Shown here in pieces: positions 34,460 to 41,957 of a DNA stretch of 64,000 nucleotides. Positions within the stretch are counted from its first letter, which is position 1, and the number at the start of each line of letters is the position of its first letter. The notes beneath the pieces were generated by a model. It was not told where the DNA came from, searched no databases, and saw nothing but the letters and a program-made list of their open reading frames with translations. This stretch comes from an uncultured Alkaliphilus sp. (GTDB lineage Bacteria; Bacillota; Clostridia; Peptostreptococcales; Natronincolaceae), in assembly GCA_938074565.1 (NCBI GenBank), contig CALJEQ010000005.1, forward strand, positions 186,001 to 250,000, read 5' to 3'. A program made the translations under genes and the position numbers.

Positions 34460-34508
34460 AACTCAGTTGTAGGCGTATTTATTACGTTTTACAGCTGAGT
34501 TTTTTTTG
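34460..34508 (+). terminator. Rho-independent terminator after the PNP pair
   Basis: AACTCAGTTGT at 34460-34470 pairs with ACAGCTGAGTT at 34491-34501 (one G-T pair), followed by a T run. Confidence 0.8.
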
Positions 34509-34512
34509 TCTT

Positions 34513-34542
34513 GTATAATGAACTTGCCACATGGAAAACCTA
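34513..34542 (+). promoter_or_regulatory. Candidate sigma-F promoter of dacF
   Basis: GTATA at 34513-34517, a 15-base spacer and GGAAAACCTA at 34533-34542 fit the forespore pattern (GYATA then GGnnAnAnTR) with one mismatch. dacF is sigma-F dependent in Bacillus. Confidence 0.55.
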
Positions 34543-34572
34543 ATGTTAAACCGAAAGAAGGAGGATTAAAAG

Positions 34573-35733
34573 ATGAAATTGATAGGAAAGTTAATGAGTG
34601 TTGTTTTAGTTATTACCTTATTATTTAGTTTTTCAATTCCACAGGTTGAAGCGGTACAGCCCTTCGAGATAAATGCCAGATCTGCAATTCTAATTGATGC
34701 TGCAACTGGAACTGTTCTTTATGAAAAGAATATACATGAAGCCCTACCTCCAGCCAGTGTAACAAAGGTTATGACAATGCTATTGGTAATGGAGGCGATA
34801 GAAGATAATAAGCTTACATTGGAAGACAAAGCTGTGGTAAGTGAACATGCATCTAAAATGGGTGGAACGCAACTTTACCTAGAGCCAGGAGAAATAAAAA
34901 CTATTGAAGAATTAATGAAGGGAATTGCAATTCGATCAGCCAATGATGCCTGTGTTGTTGTAGGGGAACATTTAGCTGGGTCAGAAGAAATGTTTGTTCA
35001 AAGAATGAATGAAAGAGCAAAAGAGTTAGGAATGAATGACACAAACTTTGTTAATACCAATGGGCTACCAGCCCCAGGTCATGTCACCAGTGCCAATGAT
35101 ATTGCCCTAATGTCAAAAGAACTATTAAAACATAAAGACATTCACAAATGGTTAACTACATGGATGGATGAAGTAGTGGTGGGGAAAAGTCAATCGGTGC
35201 AACAATTAGTGAATACGAATCGTTTAATACGCTTTTATGAAGGTGCAAATGGGGTTAAAACAGGTTATACCAGTGAAGCAAAACATTGCTTATCTGCATC
35301 TGCCACAAGGGGTAGCTCAACCTTTATCGCTGTAATCATGGGTGCACCCACATCTCCCATAAGATTTAGTGAAGCAGCTAAACTATTAGATCATGGTTTT
35401 GCCAACTACAATTCAGTAGATGTCATCAAAAAGGATGCTGTAGTTGGAACAATTCCAGTTCATAAGGGAAATGTTTTAGAAATGAATGCTGTGGCAAAGG
35501 AAGATCTTAAACTTCTAGTTAAAAAGGGGGAAGATGGAAAAATTGACAAAGAAGTGGTTTTACCACAATTTATACAAGCTCCCTTGATAAAAGGTGAAAA
35601 AGTTGGAGAAGTGATTGTGACAGTGGATGGAAAGGAAGAAAGTCGTGTGGACTTAGTTGCAGCAGAAGATATTGAAAAAGCATCTTTTGTTGATATAATA
35701 TCTAGGATGTTTAGGAAAATTGTAGGAAATTAA
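34573..35733 (+). CDS. dacF: D-alanyl-D-alanine carboxypeptidase DacF-like
   Basis: A 386-residue low-molecular-mass penicillin-binding protein (S11 family) that trims D-Ala from peptidoglycan side chains. It has an N-terminal signal peptide (LMSVVLVITLLFSFSIPQVEA). Catalytic motifs are Ser62-x-x-Lys65 in PPASVTKVM, Ser122-Ala-Asn in RSANDAC and Lys229-Thr-Gly in GVKTGYTSEA. A PBP5 C-terminal domain follows, and the ending (FVDIISRMFRKIVG) is amphipathic. Its location after the PNP genes is as in Bacillus. GGAGG precedes the ATG. Confidence 0.93.
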   Translation: MKLIGKLMSVVLVITLLFSFSIPQVEAVQPFEINARSAILIDAATGTVLYEKNIHEALPPASVTKVMTMLLVMEAIEDNKLTLEDKAVVSEHASKMGGTQLYLEPGEIKTIEELMKGIAIRSANDACVVVGEHLAGSEEMFVQRMNERAKELGMNDTNFVNTNGLPAPGHVTSANDIALMSKELLKHKDIHKWLTTWMDEVVVGKSQSVQQLVNTNRLIRFYEGANGVKTGYTSEAKHCLSASATRGSSTFIAVIMGAPTSPIRFSEAAKLLDHGFANYNSVDVIKKDAVVGTIPVHKGNVLEMNAVAKEDLKLLVKKGEDGKIDKEVVLPQFIQAPLIKGEKVGEVIVTVDGKEESRVDLVAAEDIEKASFVDIISRMFRKIVGN

Positions 35734-35778
35734 AAAATAAGTATCTATAGAAGACTTTATTTAAAAATTTATGAAAGT

Positions 35779-35815
35779 CTATGGGGAACTATGCCCATAG
35801 GCTTTTGTTATTTCT
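35779..35815 (+). terminator. Possible terminator after dacF
   Basis: CTATGGG at 35779-35785 pairs with CCCATAG at 35794-35800 around an eight-base loop, followed by a T-rich but interrupted tract. Confidence 0.45.
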
Positions 35816-35828
35816 AATACATATCAAA

Positions 35829-35860
35829 ATATAGTAAACATATAGTAAACATATAGTTAA
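35829..35860. repeat. Short tandem repeat upstream of the GNAT-like gene
   Basis: The 11-base unit ATATAGTAAAC occurs twice in full and once more with a changed end, in an AT-rich 320-base non-coding interval (35734-36054). The rest of the interval holds only a weak terminator and a promoter. Confidence 0.6.
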
Positions 35861-35964
35861 AAGTAACATATATTTCTCGAGGTTTTTCATCTAAATTTAA
35901 ATAACACTTTATAGCAATACAAATGGTTATAATTACTGGAAAATTTATAACTAATTTTAAAATA

Positions 35965-35993
35965 TTTACAATACATCTGTTTATTGCTATAAT
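35965..35993 (+). promoter_or_regulatory. Sigma-A-type promoter upstream of the GNAT-like gene
   Basis: TTTACA at 35965-35970 and TATAAT at 35988-35993, 17 bases apart, are close to the vegetative consensus. Confidence 0.7.
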
Positions 35994-36054
35994 ATGAATT
36001 GTTTAGGGTGTTATTTTTCCAATATTATAAAAAATGAATTTGGAGGGTTTCAAT

Positions 36055-36837
36055 TTGATTAAAGAGATGGAAAAGAAAAATATTGAATTACATCACGATA
36101 AAGTAATAATAACCCATGTTGAATTAGACTTAGATTATCAGGTTGTAGGTGAAGAAGACAGCGAGTTAATTAGGGAGTCTGCCGACTGTTTAGCAGAGGT
36201 GTTTTCGGGAACAGAAATTGGTGAGCAAAAAGTTAGTGAGCCTATGGTAATGGCATCAAAGTTATCAAAGACGGCTATGTATGAATTTATTATTGGGTAT
36301 TTAAATAATGTTGTTCATCAAGGACTTTGCTTGGTTGCAAGGGAAAAAAACAGTGGCAGAGTAGTAGGAGTATTAGCTTGTGAAGATTTTGATCCCAATG
36401 AGAAAGTTCCAGTTTTTGACGGAAATCTTGAACCAATGAATGATATTATTAAATTAATACATAAGCTTGATGAAGGGTTTATTAAGACTGTTGAAAATAA
36501 AAGTAATAAACTTTTAGAAAAAGGTGAATACATTCATGCCTTTATGGCAGGAGCTAGGTTGGCATCTAAGAAAAAATATGCAATTATTAAATTATTTGAT
36601 ATTCTTATTGAGATAGGCATAGAAAGGGGTTACAAAGGTATATTAGGGGAAGCCACAAATCAAAGATCTGAAAAAATGTGTGTCAACCATTGTGGTTTTT
36701 ATTTGCTAAAAGATACTTTTAATAATCCAATACAAGAAGAGTACAAGAATTATGAAAAGTTTAATATGGTTCCTGAAGAGGTGGCAACAGCTTGCAAATT
36801 GCTTTATAGACCTTTAGGTCCTGAATATAAACTTTAA
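36055..36837 (+). CDS. GNAT-like N-acetyltransferase of unknown substrate
   Basis: A 260-residue protein resembling GCN5-related acetyltransferases. The segment GIERGYKGILGEATNQRSEKMCVNHCGF is like the acetyl-CoA-binding and C-terminal strand region of the fold, and LVAREKNSGRVVGVLACEDF looks like the usual central strand. The N-terminal third is not recognised. The TTG at 36055 is chosen because GGAGGG ends seven bases upstream; an in-frame ATG at 36034 lies before that site. It has its own promoter and terminator and is probably monocistronic. Substrate cannot be predicted. Confidence 0.55.
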   Translation: MIKEMEKKNIELHHDKVIITHVELDLDYQVVGEEDSELIRESADCLAEVFSGTEIGEQKVSEPMVMASKLSKTAMYEFIIGYLNNVVHQGLCLVAREKNSGRVVGVLACEDFDPNEKVPVFDGNLEPMNDIIKLIHKLDEGFIKTVENKSNKLLEKGEYIHAFMAGARLASKKKYAIIKLFDILIEIGIERGYKGILGEATNQRSEKMCVNHCGFYLLKDTFNNPIQEEYKNYEKFNMVPEEVATACKLLYRPLGPEYKL

Positions 36838-36928
36838 ACATCTATAATTAAGTGTTTTTTTGTCAACTAGTGTTGGTGAAAATTTTTAAAAAAATAGTTT
36901 ATAAAAACTTAATATTAAAATTAAGTGG

Positions 36929-36966
36929 CTTAGGGTGTTAAATAATAACCCTAAGTTATTTTTTTG
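36929..36966 (+). terminator. Rho-independent terminator
   Basis: CTTAGGGT at 36929-36936 pairs with ACCCTAAG at 36948-36955, followed by a T tract. Confidence 0.8.
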
Positions 36967-36994
36967 ATTTTAAGAGATTATACCTTAAATCTAT

Positions 36995-37023
36995 TTCTTG
37001 TTGAATAAAGGGTATGATATAAT
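36995..37023 (+). promoter_or_regulatory. Extended -10 promoter of the DHH-CBS-CCA gene
   Basis: TATAAT at 37018-37023 is preceded by TG at 37015-37016, making an extended -10. A weak -35, TTCTTG, lies 17 bases upstream at 36995-37000. Confidence 0.55.
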
Positions 37024-37073
37024 AATATACAGTATTTTAAAAAAACAAAAGATTTTGTAAAGGGTGAAAAAAT

Positions 37074-39710
37074 TTGAAAGCAATAATTAGTCACCAGAAT
37101 ACAGATTTCGATGCATTGGCGAGTATGGTAGCCTGTTCAAAGTTATATCCTGATGCCACTATGTTTTTTACGGGAAAACACAAAGAAGAGGTAAAAAAGT
37201 TTATCACTTTATATAAAAATGTTTTAAATATTTCCCAAGCTGGAAAATTAAATCTTGATGAATTTGATGAAGTTTTTATTGTAGATGTTAATTCTGCTAA
37301 AAGGATTGGAAAATTTAAAGAGTTATTGGACAATGAAGATGTGGCAGTTACAATATATGACCATCATATTATTGGCGAACATAGCATACAAAGAGGGCAA
37401 CAAATAATTAAACCTTATGGAGCGTGTACCACTATTCTACTGGAAGAAATTATTCAGAGGGAAATAAACATTACTGCCTTTGAAGCTACGTTGTTTGCTT
37501 TGGGTATTTACACAGATACAAATTGTCTTACCTTTAGTCATACCACCTATCAAGATGCAGAGGCGGTGGCTTATTTGTTGAAAAAAGGGGCAAATTTAGC
37601 TGTAATAGGAGAAGTAATGAGGGATACTTTAGCACCAGAACAAGACGAACTGTTCTCTATTGTTATTAATAATCTAGAAACCATTGATGTTAATGGATAC
37701 CAAATCATTATATCTACCTTAGTGCAAGAGGACTTTATTGGAGAACTTAGTTCAATGACGGAAAAATTAATAGAGATTAAAAAATGTGATGGAGTTTTCC
37801 TAGTGGTAAAGATGGAGGACCGTTGTTATATTGTTGGTAGGAGTATTGTGGATGAAATAGATTTACCAGTGGTATTAAGTAGATTTGGTGGGGGTGGCCA
37901 TAGAAAAGCTGCTTCTGCATCAATAAAGAATGGAGTACCTGAAGAAGTAAAGACTTTATTATTACAGTCATTAAAGGAACATACAAAACCTAAAATAACT
38001 GCAAAAGAAATTATGAGCTACCCAGTAAAAACTGTCTTTGAAGACATGACAGTGGAGGAAGTTAATAAAATTATGTTGCGTTATGGGCATACTGGAATGC
38101 CTGTTATTAAAGATGATGAATTAATTGGAATTATTTCAAGAACAGATATTGATAAAGCAATTATACATGGGTTGGGACATGCTCCAGTAAAAGGGTTTAT
38201 GACAAGGAACATTAAAAATATTTCTACTAACACATCTATTACTGAAATCAACACGCTAATGTCAAAGTATAACATTGGTAGATTACCAGTAATGGAAGAG
38301 GGTAGAATAGTAGGAATTGTAACAAGAACAGACCTGTTAAAAGTATTATATGGAAATAATCATCCGAATTGGTATAAAAAAGTTTTTGATCAAGAGGATG
38401 TTGCTAAAGAAATGAACTGTATTAATTTACTCCATCAACTGCCTACTGAAATATATCGCATATTGGATATGACAGGTAAGGTGGCAGATACACTGGGTAA
38501 AAGAGCCTATGTGGTGGGGGGCTTTGTTCGTGACTTATTACTAAAAACTCCTAATTGGGATATAGATATAGTAATAGAAGGGGACGGCATTCTATTTGCT
38601 AAAGAATTAAGTCAACAGTTAAAGGGAGAAACCACCCTTTATCAACAGTTTGGTACAGCTGTTATTACTTTGCAAGATGGTAAAACCATTGATATTGTCT
38701 CTGCTAGAAGAGAGTACTATGAGTATCCAGCTGCATTACCGAAAGTGGAGCAAAGTACCATATGGAGCGATCTTTTCAGAAGGGATTTTACTATTAATTG
38801 TCTTGCTATACAGTTAAATAAGGCAACGGAAGGTCAATTAATCGATTATTTTGGTGGCTTAGTGGATTTAGAAAATAAAAAGATTCGAGTTTTATATAAT
38901 TTAAGCTTTATAGAAGACCCTACTAGGATTTTTAGAGCCCTACGGTTTGCTTCTCGTTTTGACTTTGAAATTGAAGTAGAAACCAGCTATTTTATGGAGC
39001 AGGCTATTAAAGATAAGATGATAGAAAAGCTAAGTGATGACCGAATAAGAGAAGAAGTACTACAGGTTTTAAAGGAAAAAAGTATCAGCGAAAGTTTACT
39101 TTTATTTAAAAAGTATGGTATATTTAAAATTTTACATGATGATCTAACTATAGATGAGGATATTTTTAATAAGATTGCAACTATTGATGATGCCATTGTA
39201 AAGTTTCAACCATATTTTGAAGAAACCATCAATAAAATACAGTTAATTGTTATGCATCTTTTATCTAACTTCCCTATTGATAAACTGGAAGAAGTATTGA
39301 ATAAATTTATTGGTAGTAAAATAATGGCAAAACAAGTGAAAACCACGCTGTTACTTAAAAGTCAGCTTTATCAACAATTAAATAAAGAAGATTTAGATAA
39401 GTTCTCCTTATATCAGCTTTTAAAGTCTCTGAAACGTGAAGAAGTTGTTTTTTATTATAATGACTGTAATGATAGTTATATAAAACACTATTTACTGTTT
39501 TACGTTTTAAAGTTAAAGGATATAGAAATTGAAATAACTGGGAATGATCTAATGACTCTAGGAATTAAGCCTGGCCCTATATTTAAGATAATACTAGATG
39601 AGGTATTAAAGGCGAAGGTACAAGGACTTATTTATAATAAAGAAGATGAAATTAATTATGTTAAAGAAAAATTAGAAGATTTTAGGAGTGAAAAAAATGT
39701 TTCCATTTAG
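37074..39710 (+). CDS. DHH - tandem CBS - tRNA nucleotidyltransferase fusion protein
   Basis: An 878-residue multidomain protein. A DHH/DHHA1 phosphoesterase region spans about residues 1-305 (HQNTDFDALASMVA, IYDHHIIGEHS, GGGGHRKAASASI). Two CBS domains cover about 315-430. A class II nucleotidyltransferase head follows (AYVVGGFVRDLLLKTPNWDIDIVIEGDG with the Asp-x-Asp pair), then RRDFTINCLAIQL, IEDPTRIFRALRFASRF and a helical RNA-binding tail. Such fusions are known in clostridia and Aquifex-type A-adding enzymes. It probably adds A or CCA to tRNA 3' ends; the role of the DHH part is unclear. The start is TTG at 37074. Confidence 0.9.
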   Translation: MKAIISHQNTDFDALASMVACSKLYPDATMFFTGKHKEEVKKFITLYKNVLNISQAGKLNLDEFDEVFIVDVNSAKRIGKFKELLDNEDVAVTIYDHHIIGEHSIQRGQQIIKPYGACTTILLEEIIQREINITAFEATLFALGIYTDTNCLTFSHTTYQDAEAVAYLLKKGANLAVIGEVMRDTLAPEQDELFSIVINNLETIDVNGYQIIISTLVQEDFIGELSSMTEKLIEIKKCDGVFLVVKMEDRCYIVGRSIVDEIDLPVVLSRFGGGGHRKAASASIKNGVPEEVKTLLLQSLKEHTKPKITAKEIMSYPVKTVFEDMTVEEVNKIMLRYGHTGMPVIKDDELIGIISRTDIDKAIIHGLGHAPVKGFMTRNIKNISTNTSITEINTLMSKYNIGRLPVMEEGRIVGIVTRTDLLKVLYGNNHPNWYKKVFDQEDVAKEMNCINLLHQLPTEIYRILDMTGKVADTLGKRAYVVGGFVRDLLLKTPNWDIDIVIEGDGILFAKELSQQLKGETTLYQQFGTAVITLQDGKTIDIVSARREYYEYPAALPKVEQSTIWSDLFRRDFTINCLAIQLNKATEGQLIDYFGGLVDLENKKIRVLYNLSFIEDPTRIFRALRFASRFDFEIEVETSYFMEQAIKDKMIEKLSDDRIREEVLQVLKEKSISESLLLFKKYGIFKILHDDLTIDEDIFNKIATIDDAIVKFQPYFEETINKIQLIVMHLLSNFPIDKLEEVLNKFIGSKIMAKQVKTTLLLKSQLYQQLNKEDLDKFSLYQLLKSLKREEVVFYYNDCNDSYIKHYLLFYVLKLKDIEIEITGNDLMTLGIKPGPIFKIILDEVLKAKVQGLIYNKEDEINYVKEKLEDFRSEKNVSI

Positions 39711-40335
39711 TAGTAATTTATTGAATTTTAATAGGATTATATTAACTTTACCAGGGGTATTATTAGCCATCACCCTTCATGAATTTGCCCACGGTTACAC
39801 AGCATTTTTATTGGGGGACCCCACTGCTAAAGAACGGGGTAGGCTTTCTTTAAATCCAATAGCCCATATTGATCCCTTTGGGTTTATTATGCTTTTAGTA
39901 GCAGGTTTTGGTTGGGCTAAACCAGTGCCAATAAACCCCAACTACTTTAAAAATCGTAAGATGGGCACTTTTTTAGTTTCTATAGCAGGGCCATTAACAA
40001 ATGTTGTTTTAGCAATTATATTAACAATAATACTTGGTTTTAACATTAAGTTTTTTGAACATGAATTAATTAGTAAAATGCTTTTTTATGGTATTATGAT
40101 TAACTTGGTTTTAGCAGTTTTTAACCTTTTTCCTATCCCACCGTTGGATGGGTCAAAGATAGTATTGACGGTTCTTCCAAAACAAATGGAATACCGATAT
40201 TATCAATACCAAAAATATTCTTATGCTTTACTAATGATATTAGTTTTCTTTAGGGTTGTTGACAAGGTGTTATTCCCTGTTGTAAATTTTTTGATGGATA
40301 TATTATTAAATAATATTCTTGCTTTATTTTTTTAG
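39697..40335 (+). CDS. Site-2 protease family protein (M50)
   Basis: A 212-residue membrane metalloprotease of the M50 family. The zinc motif is HEFAH in ITLHEFAHGYTAFLLGDPTAK, and the third ligand lies in NLFPIPPLDGSKI. Further family features are GRLSLNPIAHIDPFGF and GWAKPVPINPNYF. Five or more hydrophobic segments are visible and no PDZ domain is present, so it is the short YwhC-like type rather than RseP. The ATG at 39697 has AGGAG eight bases upstream and overlaps the fusion gene by 14 bases. Confidence 0.92.
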   Translation: MFPFSSNLLNFNRIILTLPGVLLAITLHEFAHGYTAFLLGDPTAKERGRLSLNPIAHIDPFGFIMLLVAGFGWAKPVPINPNYFKNRKMGTFLVSIAGPLTNVVLAIILTIILGFNIKFFEHELISKMLFYGIMINLVLAVFNLFPIPPLDGSKIVLTVLPKQMEYRYYQYQKYSYALLMILVFFRVVDKVLFPVVNFLMDILLNNILALFF

Positions 40336-40344
40336 GAGGTAATT

Positions 40345-41088
40345 ATGGCCTATAATATTAAACTACAAGCATTTGAAGGTCCTTTTGATCTTCTATTTCA
40401 CTTAATAGAAAAAAATGAAATTGACATTTATGATATACCCATTAATGAAATAACAGATCAGTACATTGCCTATATTAAAGCTATGGAACATCTTGATTTA
40501 GAGATAACCAGTGAATTTTTAGTGATGGCAGCTACGTTATTGGAGATAAAGTCTAAAATGTTATTACCTGTAGAAGTGGTAGAACATGTTCAGCTGGAAT
40601 TTGAAGAATTAGATCCAAGACATGAACTAGTTAGAAGACTATTGGAGTATAAAAAATATAAGTTGGTGGCAGAAGTTTTTAAGGAAAAGGAAGACGTATC
40701 TAAAAAGCTTTATTTTAAACCTAGAGAAGAAATAATCTTTGAAGTGGAAGAAGTAGTTAAGCCTTTGGAAAATCTTGAAATGGATGACTTGTTAAAGGCT
40801 TTAGAGAAGATATTTACAGGCAAAAATATTAGGATTAAAGAAAAAAACACCTTCCACCAAATGCAAAGGGACGCTTTCACCATTGAAGAAAAGATTAATG
40901 AAATTATTAATTTACTTTCCCACAAACAAACATTAAAATTTAGTAAGTTATTTGCAACTTTAGGAAGTCGAAATGAAATTATTACTACTTTTTTAGCATT
41001 ATTAGAATTAATTAAACTTAAACAAGTGTCGGTACAACAAGACTTATGTTTTATGGATATTGATATAAAACTAAAGAATATATCGTAA
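40345..41088 (+). CDS. scpA: Segregation and condensation protein A
   Basis: A 247-residue kleisin that bridges Smc heads in the condensin complex. The N-terminus IKLQAFEGPFDLLFHLIEKNEIDIYDIPINEITDQYI is diagnostic, followed by LEITSEFLVMAATLLEIKSKMLLP and the C-terminal winged-helix part VTFLALLELIKL-like (ITTFLALLELIKLKQVSV). AGGAGG precedes the ATG. It pairs with scpB 18 bases downstream. Confidence 0.96.
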   Translation: MAYNIKLQAFEGPFDLLFHLIEKNEIDIYDIPINEITDQYIAYIKAMEHLDLEITSEFLVMAATLLEIKSKMLLPVEVVEHVQLEFEELDPRHELVRRLLEYKKYKLVAEVFKEKEDVSKKLYFKPREEIIFEVEEVVKPLENLEMDDLLKALEKIFTGKNIRIKEKNTFHQMQRDAFTIEEKINEIINLLSHKQTLKFSKLFATLGSRNEIITTFLALLELIKLKQVSVQQDLCFMDIDIKLKNIS

Positions 41089-41106
41089 ATTTAGAGGTGT
41101 AGAACA

Positions 41107-41670
41107 ATGAATGAAGAACAAATTAAATCAATTATTGAAGCCCTTCTTTTTTCCTGGTCCGATCCTTTGTCATTAAAAGATATAGCAAAAGTATTGGAGT
41201 TGGATGACAAGAGAGTAACAGAAATATTAAAGGAAATGATGGACGACTTTAATTATAATAGAAGAGGAATACAAATTATAAAAATGAATGATCATTATCA
41301 GTTGGCAACAAAGCCAGAACATTATGATTACGTTAAAAAATTACTAGAACCAAAACAAAATAAGGGTTTAACACAAGCGGCTTTAGAAACTTTAGCCATA
41401 ATTGCTTATAAACAACCAATTCCTAAAGGGGAAATTGAAGGAATTAGAGGTGTAAAGTGTGATAAAGCCATTGCAACTTTAGTAGAAAAAGATTTAATAG
41501 AAGAAAAAGGTAGACTAGAAAAAACTGGTAGACCGATACTATATGGAACAAGCCTTAATTTTTTAAAGACTTTAGGACTAAATTCTTTAAAGGAGTTACC
41601 TCCCATCAGTGAATTTCAATTGCTTAGTGAAGATGATGATGAGGTAAAGGACATCTTGTTTAAAGAATAA
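41107..41670 (+). CDS. scpB: Segregation and condensation protein B
   Basis: A 187-residue ScpB with two winged-helix domains. Diagnostic segments are IIEALLFSWSDPLSLKDIAKVL, the middle TQAALETLAIIAYKQPIPKGEIEGIRGVKCDKAI, and LEKTGRPILYGTSLNFLKTLGLNSLKELP. It binds ScpA in the Smc complex for chromosome compaction. It is the last housekeeping gene before the NRPS locus and ends with a strong terminator. Confidence 0.96.
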   Translation: MNEEQIKSIIEALLFSWSDPLSLKDIAKVLELDDKRVTEILKEMMDDFNYNRRGIQIIKMNDHYQLATKPEHYDYVKKLLEPKQNKGLTQAALETLAIIAYKQPIPKGEIEGIRGVKCDKAIATLVEKDLIEEKGRLEKTGRPILYGTSLNFLKTLGLNSLKELPPISEFQLLSEDDDEVKDILFKE

Positions 41671-41716
41671 CTTTTGTAGGAGTACATTTTGTGTATACCT
41701 ATCTTTATAATTACTA

Positions 41717-41746
41717 AATCACTAGAAGATTCTAGTGATTTTTTTT
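41717..41746 (+). terminator. Rho-independent terminator of scpB
   Basis: AATCACTAGA at 41717-41726 pairs perfectly with TCTAGTGATT at 41731-41740 around a four-base loop, followed by a T run. The remaining 210 bases before the NRPS gene are very AT-rich; no convincing promoter was identified. Confidence 0.88.
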
Positions 41747-41957
41747 GTCTTATAATATAATTGTGTTTTAATTAAACTAAATTGTTACATATTTAATTTA
41801 TTAACAATATTTTTAAACAATTATTTAATAAAACTTAATATAAAACAAAAAATATAGAGGAAAACAATAATTAATGTAGAATTTACAAATATACATTTAG
41901 TTTTTAAAATATGTTTATATAAGATATAAATTAAAGAGGGAATGGAGTGAAGGGTTA

